Shown: positions 23,361-36,759, counted from the stretch's first letter. The stretch: DNA of 64,000 nucleotides from Dendrophyllia cribrosa (GCA_024195265.1 JAJLRJ010000007.1:34398286-34462285); one strand, 5' to 3'. Program-made: numbers and translations. Notes: generated by a model from the sequence alone, not told the origin.

Positions 23361-23437
23361 CAATTTTCTTTTACAAAATAATAATTATTTTAACTGCCGG
23401 CACCTATGTACAAGTGTTTTTCGTATGCCTTTAAAAA

Positions 23438-26400
23438 TCATTGTGATGCTGCACTATTTGTGAATGTTCCATTTTCAAACTGCATCTGAGAGGCAATAAA
23501 GGAAGAAGGAGAAAACAGTAGAGGGATGAAAGATATGCTGCCATCTGACCAACACTGAAAAAAAAATTGTTTTAGATACATTATATTAAACAAAGATTAA
23601 AAAACCCAAGTCACACTAAGGCCACAATACACTTTCAAACTCTTCCCATCAGAAGTCAAACCCCAAACCTGATGCAAGGTTGTTCAAACTTTAGTTTAAG
23701 ATAGTGGATAAATTTCTAGAGATCATTCAGTTATTAAAGCTACATGTACATGTACTGAGCAGTACTTTCCTGTGGAACCGTTTCTTACATGTATGCTGTA
23801 GATGGTGGTTCAAATTAATTTTTGAGACTGGATGAAATTCTCTACCAAGCAGATTTTTCCTGCGGTACTGTTTACGCTTTACAAGGTGGTTCGAGTTTGT
23901 GGACGAAATGCTAAAGTGTAACCCATTCAAATGAAAGCTACTGAGCAGTACTTTCCTGCAGTACCATTTTGTACAAGGTGGTTGTAACGTTTGAGTTTGT
24001 TGATGAAATGCTGAAGTGTAACCATTCAAATGAAAGCTACTGAGCAGATTTTAGAGAGATTTTTCAGAGTTTAGGACTGCCTGCATGTTTTGCTTGTATA
24101 GCCAGCATCCTTAACCTGTTCACTACCAGAGTCAATTATGGAGACATGTAAATTATATTGTTCTAACTTTTGTGTCTGTTGATGAAATCCTATGGTGTGA
24201 CCATTCAAATGAAACCTCTTCAGCAGTACTTTTGCATGGTACCATTTGTTCTAACTTTTGAGTCTGTGGATGAAATCCTATGGTGTGACCATTCAAATGA
24301 AACCTCTTCAGCAGTACTTTTGCATGGTACCATTTGTTCTAACTTTTGAGTCTGTTGACAAAATCCTATGGTGTGACCATTCAAATGAAACCATTTCTAG
24401 AATTTTGATTTTTGGCACTCTTGGGAGTTAATGGGTTTAAGCTTGATGACAGTCCTGACAATCACCATGTGTGTACTACAGTGTATATAACATCAACTGA
24501 GAGTACAATGTTAACCAAACAACTCACAACAGTCAGAAGTGCTCCTTTCTTAAAATCTTGCTGGAAAGTAACAAGCTGTGGAACTGTATTTGGAGGTCCT
24601 CTTACGAACCCACTGCAAATTCAACAGAAACAGAAGTATTTTGTTTATTATTCATTTGGATTGCTGGGAGAAGAGGGGGGGGGGGGGGGGGGGGGGGGTA
24701 TTTGTAGAGAGTACTGACATCTTTCCTCCAAGTATGTAAAGTACATTAAAATGATCATCTGTCATGTTTAAGTTAGCACTGACTTCAAGGACAATATTGG
24801 GAGCATCTGCACCTATCAGTTATTGTTCACAATCAGTACCATTATTTATTATAATATGACCGCATGGCCCCGCTGACGCAATCCTACAAAAAATAGAATC
24901 ACAAGGTGACGTGAGCGGGGGCCGGACGGGTTGACGTGAGCCGGTCCGGAAAAAGCTGTCTGGCCCTGCTCGAGTTCAAGTGACCTCGCACTGCACGACT
25001 ATTCTTGTACTTTCTAGTCATATTATAAAATACTTATTGACTGGCCATAACCTCAAGCCATTGTAGAGTACTTAATAGTAAAGTTGTACACAAGAGGCTA
25101 GTCACAGGTGGCCCACGGCCGGAGCTAAACCGATTTCTGTAGCATAAAGCAACTACAGTGTAGGAATATTGCTACTCCACCCTGGATAGGATGCTAGTCC
25201 ATCACAGGGTTATCCCCAGCATTTTGTCATTCTCTGGTGTGGAGAGAGACAATGGGAGTAAAGTTTCTTGTCTCAGGAAAACAACATGATGGTGAAGACT
25301 AAGGCCTCGAACCAGCGACCTTTGGATTTAAAGATGCGCTAACTACTACGCGCCCACACATTGTAGAGTAAGCTCCTAATTTATTTTTAGCCTGTGAAGC
25401 CTTCTTATTTGGGACTCGTGCTAGGAGCAAAGCTGTGAGTTAAATACGAAGTAACAAGTGACATTTCCCTTGCTGGCTCATAACTCACATAAAACACTCA
25501 TGGGAAACTTAAATTAGTAACTCTAGCAGCCTGCTTGCATGCTATTATGTCTTTAACAATGAGTCTAGTTTCACCCTGACAAATGTGGGATTATGCACAA
25601 GTAAAAAACTGTTATTTACATTTTAATATTACACTGTATTAAGGAATTTGTTTCAAGCCATGACTGGTCAGAATATGAAAGCTGGGATAACAAAGTCACA
25701 TGCACAACTTGCAATACCATAAATTATATTACCTGGGCATGATTTCAAATGTTGGTTCTAATCTTGTCTTAAATATAGCAACCAGTTCTTGAGCGTGTTT
25801 GTCTTCGTCTGAGCACATCAAAACAAAACAGTTATTAACAATAGTGGATAACTGCTATTTCAGCTACCGTAGGTGTCTTGGCCTGAACTTGTGGAAAGCA
25901 GCAGTCTGTACAAAGACTCTGGTCTCTGTATCATAACCAGACCATACTTATTTACCCAACACATTTAAATGCCCCCCTTCAGCTCCCCTAACAACCTAGT
26001 CTGCTACCAACAACAATAACAAATTAATATTGGAAATAAAACTAATAGTTACATTGTAAATAAAAATGAAATTGTTCATGTACAGTTCATTGGTGTAAAT
26101 TACTCTCATGCTCAGTTGGAAAAATACCTTAACTTCTTTTAATAATACCCCGTAAGGCAGTGATTCTGTAAGAATTGACATCCCAGCATGTAATTTTATT
26201 GGAGTATGCATGAACAGTACCTTTAAATATAACTGCCAATCTTTCACCGAAAGGGTCCCAAGCCATGGAGCGGACAAATCCGCCAATGTTTACTAATTCA
26301 TCGTCCATGTCCCAGGTGTGAGGTGTCAGATCAGTACATCTTACAGCTAACCGTGCACCCTTTGCCATTGAGGTACTATTTTCCTTGTCACCTAAGAAGA

Positions 26401-27780
26401 AATGATAATTTTCTGAAATTAGTGACAAGCAGTCAGAGGTAACCTTTTTGTTATACATTTCTGCATGTGTTGTCTGAAAACAAAACTAAATTTTGGGGCT
26501 GGAGGTTGTATTTTTACTTGTTTCGTTCTAGTGACTCATTGAATATCGCAAAAACTATCTAACTATCTATCTAAACCTTGTGAACAAATAAAAGGCATTA
26601 GGGTTATACATGTACCTACCAATATCCTGAAATTGGAGTGAATAGAGAGCAGGTTCATTAGCCACAGAAAACACAAGAATCTTCCCATTAGGACTCCAAC
26701 ATGCTGCCTAAGGTAAGAAATGATTAACAAATAAATGAAAACACTGTCTGACATTAAGAATACTTCATGGATTGCAAACTTGTTCATGGATTCTTTATGG
26801 ATTGCAAAGATTCTTCATGCAAGGATTGCAAAGATTCTTCATGGATTCTTCATGACATTCTTCATTGCAAGGACTCTTCATGGATTGCAAAGACACTGTC
26901 TGACATTAATTCTTAAGAATACTTCATGGATTGCAAAGATTACAAAAATGTGCCGGGATATGACAACACAAGTACTGAACAATTTAGCACATGCATACAG
27001 TGATTGATGACTTATAATCTGGTTCATTTGCTTCAATTAGTACTTTTTTATAGCTACCTGACAAGTCCCTGCCAAGTTTGACCACTTTTCACAAGTCCAA
27101 GTTTGAGTCTCCCAAACCCTGTTGAATTGAGTGCATGAAACTAAAGGTACTGTATATACATATAAACACTAACTTATCATTTGCTTTATATAGATTTCCA
27201 AGAAAAAGAGAGTTTTTAATCAGTGTTTAGGCAAAGTTCATTTTGAAACATGCCGTTTGTATTATTTTATTGCAAACTCTGTAAGTCCATGTGTCTTTTT
27301 GTCAGCTGTCCCACCTGAACAAGCTGGAAGGTGTTGCAGCAAATAAATTCCTTTCATCTGGAGACCATGTTGTTAGTGTGACTCCACCCCCAGCTCTGTA
27401 TAAAGGTGTGGCTGACTCCAGGGAGATGTCCCACACCTTGTTTAGGAAGAAATAACATAATAAAGAAAATTATGTGGCATGGGCAGCTTCCATCAAACTG
27501 CTTTATAACTTGCACAGGATAAATTGTCAACAAGCAGTTTGATAATTTGCACAGGGTAACCTACTATCAAGCTGCTTTACAATTTGCACAGGAAAACCTA
27601 CCATCAAGCTACATTGTACTTTATATTATTATTTTCTTAAGCTTACACTACAGTGTACGATTAAAGGACTCAATGGAAAAAGGGTGTAAGTGACGATTTT
27701 GCCTTGAAATTCAAACTGCTCCAATTGAGCTTTCTTTTGGCAAAGAGACTGGCTGCGATAATCAATTTGTTAAATAAAAG

Positions 27781-27813
<33 letters not shown>

Positions 27814-30800
27814 GGCAATGCTTGCAATGATTGATTTCCTTTGTTTCAGTTCAATAGCATACAACAAAGGAAACTTGCTTGAGTTGAGTTGGTAGTAGGC
27901 TAATTCTTAGCATTTAATTCTTTTTGCTGAAAAAAATTCTTAAATGACAATTAAATAATTTGCACATGACAACCTACAATCAAGCTGCTTTATGATTTGT
28001 ACAGGACACCTACCATTAAGTTACTGTCTGCTGGAGATCCAGAAACCAACAGTTGCCCACTGGGACTCCATGAGACAGTTGTTATTGGGGCGTGACCTGT
28101 ATAGGTCAGATGGCGAACAGAACTGCTGCCCAGTCTGCAGAAAGGAAACAAATCAAAAGATATAAGACTGTAAGGTTCACATTAAAAAAATGAAAACAAA
28201 TGTTGTGAGTGGTATTAGATTTATACTGACATGCATTGCATTATAGTCCATGCAGGGAGGGTACTCAGGTTAAAAAGTGACAAGGATGTGTCCCATGGCC
28301 CAAGACTACACCCATCCTGATGAACCCAAACAGTTAAGTTAAAAAAATCTCATGTGCATTGCACCATATCCATTTTGGTTTATTTATGTAACCACCAAGA
28401 AGTGTTGCATGCTAAGCAGAGCCTTCTGTCATTAGCTATGGAGATCGACAGAATTTGTTTTGGAAAAATAAGACAGTGGAATTACCGGTAACCTCTTTAA
28501 CCCAAAAAATACCTGTCAGAATCTTGCTACAGGTACTCGCCCAAAAACACTGGGCAAATTTTTAACCTAAAAAAATGAAAAAAATTGCAAATATCAACCA
28601 CCCTAAAATCCTTTGCACCTCCCCATCAGTTTCAAACCCGAGTACCCCCCCCCCCCCCCCCCCCCCCCTCTTCCTGGGTATATACAGTAGTACAATGTAT
28701 GAGGGTACAAACCTGACTACAGGTGATGAAGGTTCCACAGTCCAAACAAAAAGACCATTGTCACAACCAACAACTAAAACAGAGCCTGACAGAGGTCTGA
28801 AATTAAATTAGAAAAGTTGAATGCAGCTGTATACATTGATGTATGGCATGGCTATAAACACACAATTCTACTTGGAATAAAGAGGTCCAATGTCTTTGCC
28901 AAGTTGCAAAATTAAAAAAAATACTCAATTCTGATTGGCTAAGAGCAGTGCAGTTCAAGTGTAACACCAGTGCAAATTGCAAATAAAAAAAACTGATGCA
29001 AAAATGTTTTTAAAAACATTTTTTTTTTCATGTATAATTATTAATAAGTAATCATATGGTTTTCTCGTTCAATTTGGGATTAATTTGCACTTGTGAGTTT
29101 TTCAAAAAGCTCAAATATTAATTGCACTCGACTAAAACTTGACTATTACCCCTGGATGGGATGCTAGTCCATTGCAAAGCTGCCCCCAAGCATTTTGGTT
29201 TATTCTTGTAACCACGAAGAGTACGTAAATTAATAAGGGATTATAAAAGGGGAGCAGAAAAAGGAGTGAAAAACAGTGTTCGTTATAACAGGGATGGGAC
29301 ATGTCACAATGTGGGACATCATCTGACGAAAATTTTCAAACTAATTTTATATTTTGTTTGTTTGGATTATGCTAATCAATTCTGAAACAGGGAAAAAACT
29401 TAAAATTACATGTAAACTCATCTGGTTTGAAATTTTCAAATTGAAGAAAAAATTTAAACCACAAAATAGACATGTATTATCTTCAAGATTTAGGCTTACC
29501 TCCAAGCAACACAACTAACTGCTTTTTGTTGTTTGTGCTTCAGTAAAGGAACTACATCACTGTGGACAAAAAGATAAGTCAGTAATCTTACATTTTGATA
29601 ATACACGAGTAGAATTATTGGATTACATGTAATGTGACCCTACCAATCAGATAAAAACAAATAATTTAAATAATTAAAAAAATTTAAGCTTGTATATATA
29701 TATATAATTCATATGGGCCACAATTATTTTATATTTTACCCAGTTATAGATCTATTGTGTTTTTAACATGTTCTAATTCATATTATTCAATTATTTTTTT
29801 ATAGTCTACTGTACCTTGATAATGTGTGCACTTTCACTGAATCATCCTGTTGAAATAAAAAATAACAAACATGAAGACTACTTCTGCATTACCATAATAA
29901 AAAGTTTACTACCACATAATAATAATACAGACACCTCTCTTTTGAAGACAGCTTATTAGGTCCTAAAGTTACCTCAGTCTAGTGTTCAAGCTATAACATC
30001 AATAGACATCACTATACTATCTATCTGTAATCTTTAGGGGATACTTAGCATGCAAGTTCTGGCATCACGCAAATGTGATTCCATGTTTAGCTCAGTTCTC
30101 AAAGACATTTTTGCCAAAAAATTTAAGATAGCTTGTTCTTGAATGATAACATTAGTTTGCCATTATTGGTCATGCTGAGGTTCATCAATATTGAATAGTA
30201 TCCTGGCTGTAATTTATTGGCTGTGCACAAATTTGCAATGTGTTGTTTCTGAAAATATCCATACCTCTTTTTTGGTTTCATAACCCTCCCCCACCCCTAT
30301 ACCAGCCAAATCTCACGCCTTACATAATGTAGGTGTGAGTCTCACGCCTGCGAGTCCAACACTCCTATCTCATGCCAACTCATGCCTATGGAGCAATTTC
30401 TCACGCCTGACTTACAGATTTGAGTTATTAACCTTAACTGATCCCATGATCCAATTAAAAATATTGTTACATTCATAAAAATTTGGCACTTTTTTGTAGG
30501 TTTTTATCATTCTGAACATTACGATTACAGCTGGAGGTTATTAAACGGAGGTCTGAGGTTGATGGAAACTTCCAAATTCTTCGGAACATCTTCGGACATC
30601 TTCAGAATAGATCAGGTTGTCTTCAGATTTGGTTGGGTCACCTTCGGAAATCCTGGCACTCCCACAAAAAAATTCTCACACCCATCAATCGGTAAAAGTT
30701 GGAAGGTATACACCCCTCTGGAAATTAACAGTTGAGCTTCATATATTCCTTTAAAAAGTTCAGTTTTAGAGAACCCCTCGCCACCTTAGAATTTCCAATC

Positions 30801-33800
30801 ACCTTCAATTGGGGGGGGGGGGGGGGGGGGGGGGAGGGGGGAGGGAGGGGGGGGAGGGGGGAGGGAGGGGGGGGGGGGGGAGGTATGGATATTTTCTGGA
30901 ACCACACAAACTATTTAAGTGTCCACCTTGAAATGTACTTTGAATCAGAATTTTGCTTAAAGAGTGTATGTTGTAGACGTTAGATAGTTTAATAGTTGCA
31001 GACAAACAAGGGAAATTCAGCCAGGACCAGCCAACTTTGTTTGCCTTGAGAGGTGTCCACCTTACAGGGGTGTTGACATTGAGATAGGTGATAGTAGTTC
31101 CAAGACACATTTAAATTCACTTTTTTTCTTGTAACAGAATTTTGCTCTTGTTAACTTTGCCCCAAGTTTACAAGGATGACAGTCTATTTTTACTTTAATT
31201 TCAAGTAAACTTTAGTTAGTTCAGCACTGTACATGTAAGATTTCTCAAATATTGACAACATCAAGACAGAATGTTAAAAACAAAGTGCATTAAATATATA
31301 AGATAAAAAAAATACTAAATAGTAATATTTCATAAGCATTTTAATTATAAATGCACTGTACCTGCCAAGCTATGACAAATTTGGCTACATGAGGGTGCCA
31401 AGCAAATGCCCTGATGGGTGAGTTTTCCCTGTAAAATAAATTATTATCAAACCACAAATTTCAAAGGAAAAAAGCTGTTGTTACATTGTGTTCTTAATTT
31501 TAGAGACTTAATGGAATGTTTATAAATGTATATCTTATCATTAGTTAGTTAAGTTAAATATATTATTGACTTTGAAGCTGTTGTGTGATTAATTTTTGTG
31601 TATTATTTGTTCACATCTCCAATAGTTAGTTTCACCTCAAGCGTTGTTGGTTTCATCGCAAGAGCATTTCACTTGTGCATATATCCTCCACGGAATCGGG
31701 AAATCAATGAAATTTCTCATGCTCTCTATATGACTCGATCTCCTGCACTCTCAAATAGTTTTAATGCACTCATTAAAATCTGAGTTTATAAAGTTAATGG
31801 GGATTTAAACTGTTATGCCTGGTTTCTTTAATTCCCATGCACTTTCATTCCACTTGGGTGACTCCATCTGTCACTGTGGCAATAGTACAAATCTCTGTTA
31901 TCTCAACTGACAATTAGGTTTGTTTTTATAGTGAGGGAATATTAAAAGAAGCAAAAATAAAATGAAATCTTAACTCTGTTGTTAGTAGCTACATTGTACA
32001 TGTACATGTATATTAAACCTCCCCTTCTCTTTTTTGTCAAAAAAAAGCACATTTGTAATTATTTCAATACCTTGAAAATATCATGATCATGGTATGTGGC
32101 CAGGGGAACTACTGTACTACCAACAACTCTAAATTGAAATAGGCCATTTGCACGATGATGTCATATGACTACAACTACCAGAATCCTTCAGTTTTTTGTT
32201 TTGTAGTGCAAATTGGGGTTATTGTTATTTAAACCGTACTGGGATTACAAAATTTAAATAAGAAAGGAAAAAGCGAAATGAATTCCTGGTAGTTGTAGTC
32301 AAATGATGCCATCGTGCAAATGGCCTATTGGCCCTGATTAGCAAAAAACGTGAATTTTATTTTTATTGAAATTACCAAGATGACACCAGGGAGAAGGCAT
32401 TGATCATTTCTTCTCTTGACAACTGAAAACAAAATGAAGAAATGGATAGTTAAAAATCAGGGTGTTCATTAGGCATCGGAGATCGGAGAATTCTCCGCCT
32501 ACTACGCAGAATTCTCCTGCTAAATTTCGATGGCAATATGTAGCTATCTTCGCTCTTTCATAATATTCTCCTGTTACGTTACACTATTCTCCTGCTACTA
32601 CAATTCTTAATGAAAACCCTGAAAAATTGGTTTGTATTAGCTTCAGGAAAGTCAAATTTCAAGGACATTTTAATAACATCATTTTTTCAAGGACATAAAA
32701 GGAAAACTTCGCAGTTTTACAAAAAATGTTTTGTGACTTAAACTTCTCCATCATAAGTGTGACAGTGTATAATTATTAATTTTTGTGTATAATTATTAAT
32801 TTTTTTTGGCACAGATTTTGGCAATTTTATTCCTTAATTTTCCCCGTATAATGATCAGTTCGAGAAGCTACATCGTACACTTGAAGAGCGTTTTATCAGG
32901 TCTCCAAACACCTCGAAATCGGTTAAAAAACTCTGCTGTGCCTCTTAATTTTAACCCAGCTCTCTCTGTTTGGAAATACTGATGAAACACTTGACCTTGT
33001 GTTTGATAAAATCACTTACTGATAACATAATGTTATAAAGTAGATCAAGGGTACAGCTTACATTTAAATGGGGAAATATCCTTCCATAAAGTGACGAAAA
33101 CCATGTCAACACAGCATCTGTGCCTCCACTCAAATGCCAAAGCCATGAAGGAACTTCAAGAGTTAATAACAATACACATAATCAAAAACTAATTGGTAAC
33201 AAGCAAATGCTGAGTAGCTGCCATCTTAGATAACAGCAAAGGGGGAGCGAATCAGGCAGAGAGAAGGAGGAGGGGGAGTAACATTTTCACTTCCTTCCCA
33301 CATCCTCTCTCTGCCATCCTTTATCCAGAAATCCAAGATGGAAGCTACACACCACATATCAACAAATTTTATATTGTTCAGTACTCACTCACCCCTTAGA
33401 ACCTAGATTACAAGCTAAATTCAAGCAAGCTAGGATTTTCTTATTTTTTCTTTGAAACAGGTGAAAATCTGAATACTACAGTCATGTAGGTAACAGCAAA
33501 TGTTGTACAGTATGGAAGTCTCAACTGATATCATGCACAGTCCTTCAAAGCAGTAATTATTGATAATTAAGAGGTAAAGTAAATTATACATTTTACCATG
33601 CGATATGGAAAACCCAGAAAAGGGGACTTAATTGGTTTACATAGAATTAGAAATACAGCAAGGTGATATTTGATGGTGACTTTGGAATTAGAAGATCATG
33701 TATCCATTTAAAACAAAACTTGACATCATATGAATCAGACCTTCCAAATTCTCAAAAAACCTTACCTTCATCTTTGTTTTTCTTGACGTCAGGTAGCATT

Positions 33801-34347
33801 TCAGAAAACCCTTTAGAATGCCTATTCACATAAAAAAGTGATGTTTTAATACAATGATCTGGAGCAAGAAGTTACCTGAATGGAGAGATAGCATCTTGTT
33901 CTCCTCAAACCAAAATTAACATCATATTCACGCCCCCTTTAAGAGTTGCATGGAAGTGAGGGGGTCTGATGGTACCATGCCAGACTTTTGATCTACTGTA
34001 AGTGGGGTTGTCAGAAAAGTTGGAAGTAGACATCTGAAGTCACCTCATCTATCTCCTTCATATCTAGTGGGACATAAGGTCTTGTCTGACTTTGGAAAGT
34101 AACCAGATATTAAAAAACTACTGCCATTTCCTCTAAAAGCACTGCCAAGCAAAGTACATGTAAATTGTAGATGGCCAATGATTATAACAAAGTAGGTGGT
34201 GATTTTCATCGGTACCCAGATACTTCTGACAACCCTGCTATAATATGGTCTGTAGATGGTTGAAATCCTGGTCTTTGTGTTGGATCATCTCTTCCAACCC
34301 AGGTGTACAATGGGTGCCCATGAACATTACAAGTAAGTCAGTTAAGT

Positions 34348-34380
<33 letters not shown>

Positions 34381-36540
34381 AAGTCTAGTAAAAATTAAGT
34401 CTTGGCTAGTGGAATTTTGCTTTCACTAGCCATTAGGGCTAGTAAAAATCGTGAAGCACCAGACGTAATGAAACCAAACTGAAAATTATGTTTCTCTGTA
34501 CTTTCGTTAAGGCTTTAGTCTTAGGGGCAATTCACATGATACCGGAATGAGTTTCATTCCGGAATGAGTTTCGTTCCAGAATGAAGTTCGTACTGCATTC
34601 ACATGACAAAATCGACAGGCGCAGCCTAAGGCGTACTTGCTCGCGTGGTTTCCGCGCCAGATCAGAAAACAAAGATGGCGCAAGTTTTGCTATACGATAT
34701 GTATGCGCCACTTGCCCCAGACTACACGGTTTGGGGTTTTCATCAAGGAACAAAGTTCGTTTTCAGTTTACGTGATACCAGAATGAAATGTCATACCAGA
34801 ACGATAATTTTATTCGGATTGAAAACCAGAATGAACTCATTCCGGAATGACTCGGTATCACTAAGGTGTTATCTCAATGTTTTTCCATACGTTCGTATGT
34901 TCGTACATTCGTATGTTTGTAAGGTGTTAACCTTACCTTCTCAATGTTTTCCGTAAGCTCGTACGTTCGAACATTGTTATTTTCGTAAGTTATTAGCCTT
35001 ATCTTCTCAATGATGTTTCTTACATTCGTACCTTCGTAAGTTGTTAGTCATATATTCTTGTCGTTTTCTTGCACATTCATACGTTCGTAAGTTGTTAGTC
35101 TCATCTTCTCGTTGTTTTCCTGCACATTCGTACGTTCGTAAGTTGTTAGCCTTATCTTCTCAATGTCGTTTCTTACATTCGTACGTTCGAAAGTTGTTAG
35201 TCTTATCTTATCGTTGTTTTCCTGCACATTCGTATGTTCGTAAGTTGTTAGCCTTATCTTCTCAACGTTTTCCTGTACGTAAGGACGTTTGTAAAGTGTT
35301 AGTCTTATCTTCTCGACGTTTTTCCATAATTATGTTTAGTAGGTATGTAAGGTGTTAGTATGAGATTTATGAAGAAAACTAAAAAATATGATCAAGCTGT
35401 GTTTCCAAGTCTCGGAGTTTTTTTTCTTAATCAGTGTGACACATGTTATTGTCTCTCCCCGCCCAATCCCCACCCCCACCCCCACCCTTGCCCCTGTACA
35501 ATTTTGGCTAGTGGAAATTTATTTTGGCTAGTGAATTCAAACCTGTTACTAGCCACTAGGCTAGTAAGCTGAAAAGTTAGTCTCGAGCCCTGTAAGTGGT
35601 CTAATAAGTTAGAATAACAGTATTACAGCACCGTACACTGTAACTTTTAATGTAAATAGCCGTTTTTTAATGCAACCACACAAGTGGCATCGCTTTAATT
35701 TTTATCGTGTATAAATTATAAGGTTATTGTATTGTCACCTGAGTGTGACTTTACCCCAGATTTTAATCAGGGTTCTCAGTAGTTTTTTGATCAGGTGGCT
35801 AAATATATGTAGCAGGTGGCTACATAAGATTAAATAAGCCTTGTGTCGCTTCATAAGCCCTGTACTTTCAAGCCAAAACAGGCGGCTTCTTTTGTTTTGA
35901 CAGAAAGTGGAAATCCTCCTGTCGCGGCCTTCCACTGAGAACTGCTCTGAGATGTAAAAATTATATTATAAAGTACATGTACATGTACATAACATATCTT
36001 GTTTTAAACTCACCACGTGTTAAGCAGCTTTTTATAAATACTTTCCTCTTTTTGTACAAATGGGCACCACTCTTGATCTGTTGATTTTGACAGGCTCTTT
36101 CCACCAGTTTTTACACTTTCTGTGCTTATACTGATTAAAGGGTAATTGAGCCCCTATCAGTTAAGAAAACATGAATTGAAAAGACACAAAATTACATGTA
36201 CTAAAATGATCTAGTGCATGTAGCTAGAAGTAAGCTTACATAAAAATGACATGTATTTTTCTTTTGTACGCCATGCTAAAAGGAAAAACAAGACAAGCCT
36301 CCCTACCATCAAATGAGTATAAAACAAAACAAGACTACTTTTCCTCCTACATGCGAGCACGCATTTCACGTTTTTTCACATGTTGTTGTCCATGCACATA
36401 CATGTACGTACCTGAGTGGCGGGAATATATTTCGACAACTTCGCTGTCTTGGAATTCTCAGAGATGAGCCTGGCATTAAATTCACACAACGTTATTTCTC
36501 CTTCTGCGGGAGGAGGCGGAAAAACCGACAACGAAGACAT
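23438..36540 (-). CDS. AAAS: Aladin (nuclear pore WD-repeat protein), complete, 17 coding exons
   Basis: Spliced minus-strand exons: 36412-36540, 36014-36153, 33766-33821, 33062-33153, 32376-32422, 31362-31428, 29815-29846, 29500-29559, 28713-28796, 28014-28134, 27315-27436, 27058-27118, 26620-26707, 26221-26391, 25733-25808, 24528-24612, 23438-23554. All have AG/GT borders; the sum is 1548 nt (515 aa plus stop) and every junction keeps frame. The order of human aladin is followed: N-terminal MSSLSVFPPPPAEGEITL, then LTWFSSLYGRIFPHLN, the WD region (IRAFAWHPHVAKFVIAW, DDSVKVHTLS, TTVSWSPSGQLLVSGSP, TTWSPDERNLFAATPS, WETQTWTCEKWSNLAG), VRSMAWDPFGERLAVIFKG, and the end PQLVTFQQDFKKGALLTV then CWSDGSISFIPLLF. 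Human aladin is 546 aa and anchors to the nuclear pore through NDC1; loss causes triple A syndrome. The introns carry MITEs, a SINE and minisatellites. The gene is divergent to MCM9. Confidence 0.96.
23727..24400 (+). repeat. AAAS: Minisatellite of a dispersed family in the last AAAS intron
   Basis: Tandem units of roughly 85-100 bp with the core gtgtgaccattcaaatgaaa, then cctcttcagcagtacttttg, catggtaccatttgttctaa and cttttgagtctgt. The copies between 24170 and 24390 are almost identical; those at 23740-24050 are more diverged. Related copies exist at 42590-42740, 57470-57600, 58905-59230 and 62890-63420. Confidence 0.85.
24675..24698. repeat. Poly-G tract in AAAS intron 15
   Basis: 24 consecutive G on the plus strand, that is poly-C in the AAAS transcript, 63 bp before the acceptor of exon 16. 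Confidence 0.9.
25178..25372 (-). mobile_element. tRNA-derived SINE in AAAS intron 15
   Basis: On the minus strand a tRNA-like head (gggcgcgtagtagttagcgc, box B ggtcgctggttcgaggc) is followed by a body ending in the inverse of cctggataggatgctagtcc and atcacagggttatccccagc. This body is a SINE 3' domain found in many marine invertebrates. Another body fragment (ctggatgggatgctagtcca) is at about 29152-29205. Confidence 0.75.
26735..26950 (+). repeat. Minisatellite in AAAS intron 12
   Basis: Irregular tandem copies of ttcatggattgcaaagattc, of about 15-30 bp, with variants; actgtctgacattaa occurs at both ends of the block (26744 and 26892). It lies just upstream (in transcript sense) of exon 13, whose start is at 26707. 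Confidence 0.75.
28645..28668. repeat. Poly-C tract in AAAS intron 9
   Basis: 24 consecutive C on the plus strand, that is poly-G in the transcript, 45 bp downstream of the exon 9 donor. Confidence 0.9.
29152..29205 (+). mobile_element. SINE body fragment in AAAS intron 8
   Basis: ctggatgggatgctagtcca followed by ttgcaaagctgcccccaagc matches the body of the SINE at 25178-25372. The tRNA-like head is absent. Confidence 0.6.
30811..30880. repeat. G-rich tract in AAAS intron 6
   Basis: 70 bp of G with a few isolated A, starting with 24 uninterrupted G. In the transcript it is C-rich. The proline/glycine-rich open frames across it are artefacts of the tract. Confidence 0.9.
32142..32325. mobile_element. 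MITE flanked by TA in AAAS intron 5
   Basis: The left arm ggccatttgcacgatgatgt and catatgactacaactaccag pair with the right arm (ctggtagttgtagtcaaatg, atgccatcgtgcaaatggcc). TA is outside both ends (32140-32141, 32326-32327), which fits a mariner-type non-autonomous element of 184 bp. It lies 51 bp beyond exon 5. Confidence 0.75.
34348..35592. mobile_element. TIR element with TAAGT target duplication in AAAS intron 2
   Basis: The ends are cagggctcgagactaac and its exact inverse. TAAGT stands outside both ends (34343-34347 and 35593-35597). Sub-terminal ggctagt/actagcc motifs recur at both ends. The interior holds an inner inverted block at 34510-34870 (cattccggaatga repeats) and a minisatellite at 34880-35350. 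No transposase frame. Superfamily uncertain: a 5-bp duplication is unusual for CAGGG-type ends. Confidence 0.75.
34880..35350 (+). repeat. Minisatellite of about 60-bp units
   Basis: About seven units built from ttcgtacgttcgtaagttgt, tagtcttatcttctc and gttttcctgcacattcgt. It is wholly inside the TAAGT-flanked element, so it probably moved with it or grew after insertion. Confidence 0.85.
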
Positions 36541-36759
36541 ATTTTAGAGTTTTTTCTTCGTCGATCGAAAGTTCCTACTTTCAAAGATGGCGGGAAGGCG
36601 TTTCTGCCAGGCGTCCCCCGTTGGCACGGGGGAGACTGGGTACTTTTGGCGCATTTTTCAATGGCGGGGAACTGTGATTTGCTGCAACAATATGGTCAGA
36701 ATTATTTCAAAGAAAGAAGTCTATGATCGCTACAATTTTAGCGTGAAATCAATCCTAAA
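36541..36759. promoter_or_regulatory. Divergent AAAS-MCM9 promoter with E2F-like sites
   Basis: Only 219 bp separate the AAAS ATG (minus, 36540) from the MCM9 ATG (plus, 36760). Within it are an E2F-like ggcgggaa at 36589-36596 (in a YY1-like aagatggcggg) and a second E2F-like ttttggcgc at 36644-36652. There is no clear TATA box. MCM genes are classical E2F targets. Two upstream ATGs on the plus strand (36587 and 36661) would open short frames overlapping the MCM9 start if included in the mRNA. The binding is inferred. Confidence 0.6.

Noticed and set aside
30725..31110. Proline- and glycine-rich frames at 30.7-31.1 kb, and similar ones at 16.8, 28.6 and 37.3 kb
   Set aside because: They are produced by poly-G/poly-C tracts inside introns or flanks.
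34532..34775. Frames within the TAAGT-flanked element
   Set aside because: They cross the inverted cattccggaatga block; there are no transposase motifs.
36313..36726. 137-codon plus-strand frame before MCM9
   Set aside because: It covers the antisense of AAAS exon 1 and the promoter; its sequence has no domain and the AAAS reading is certain.
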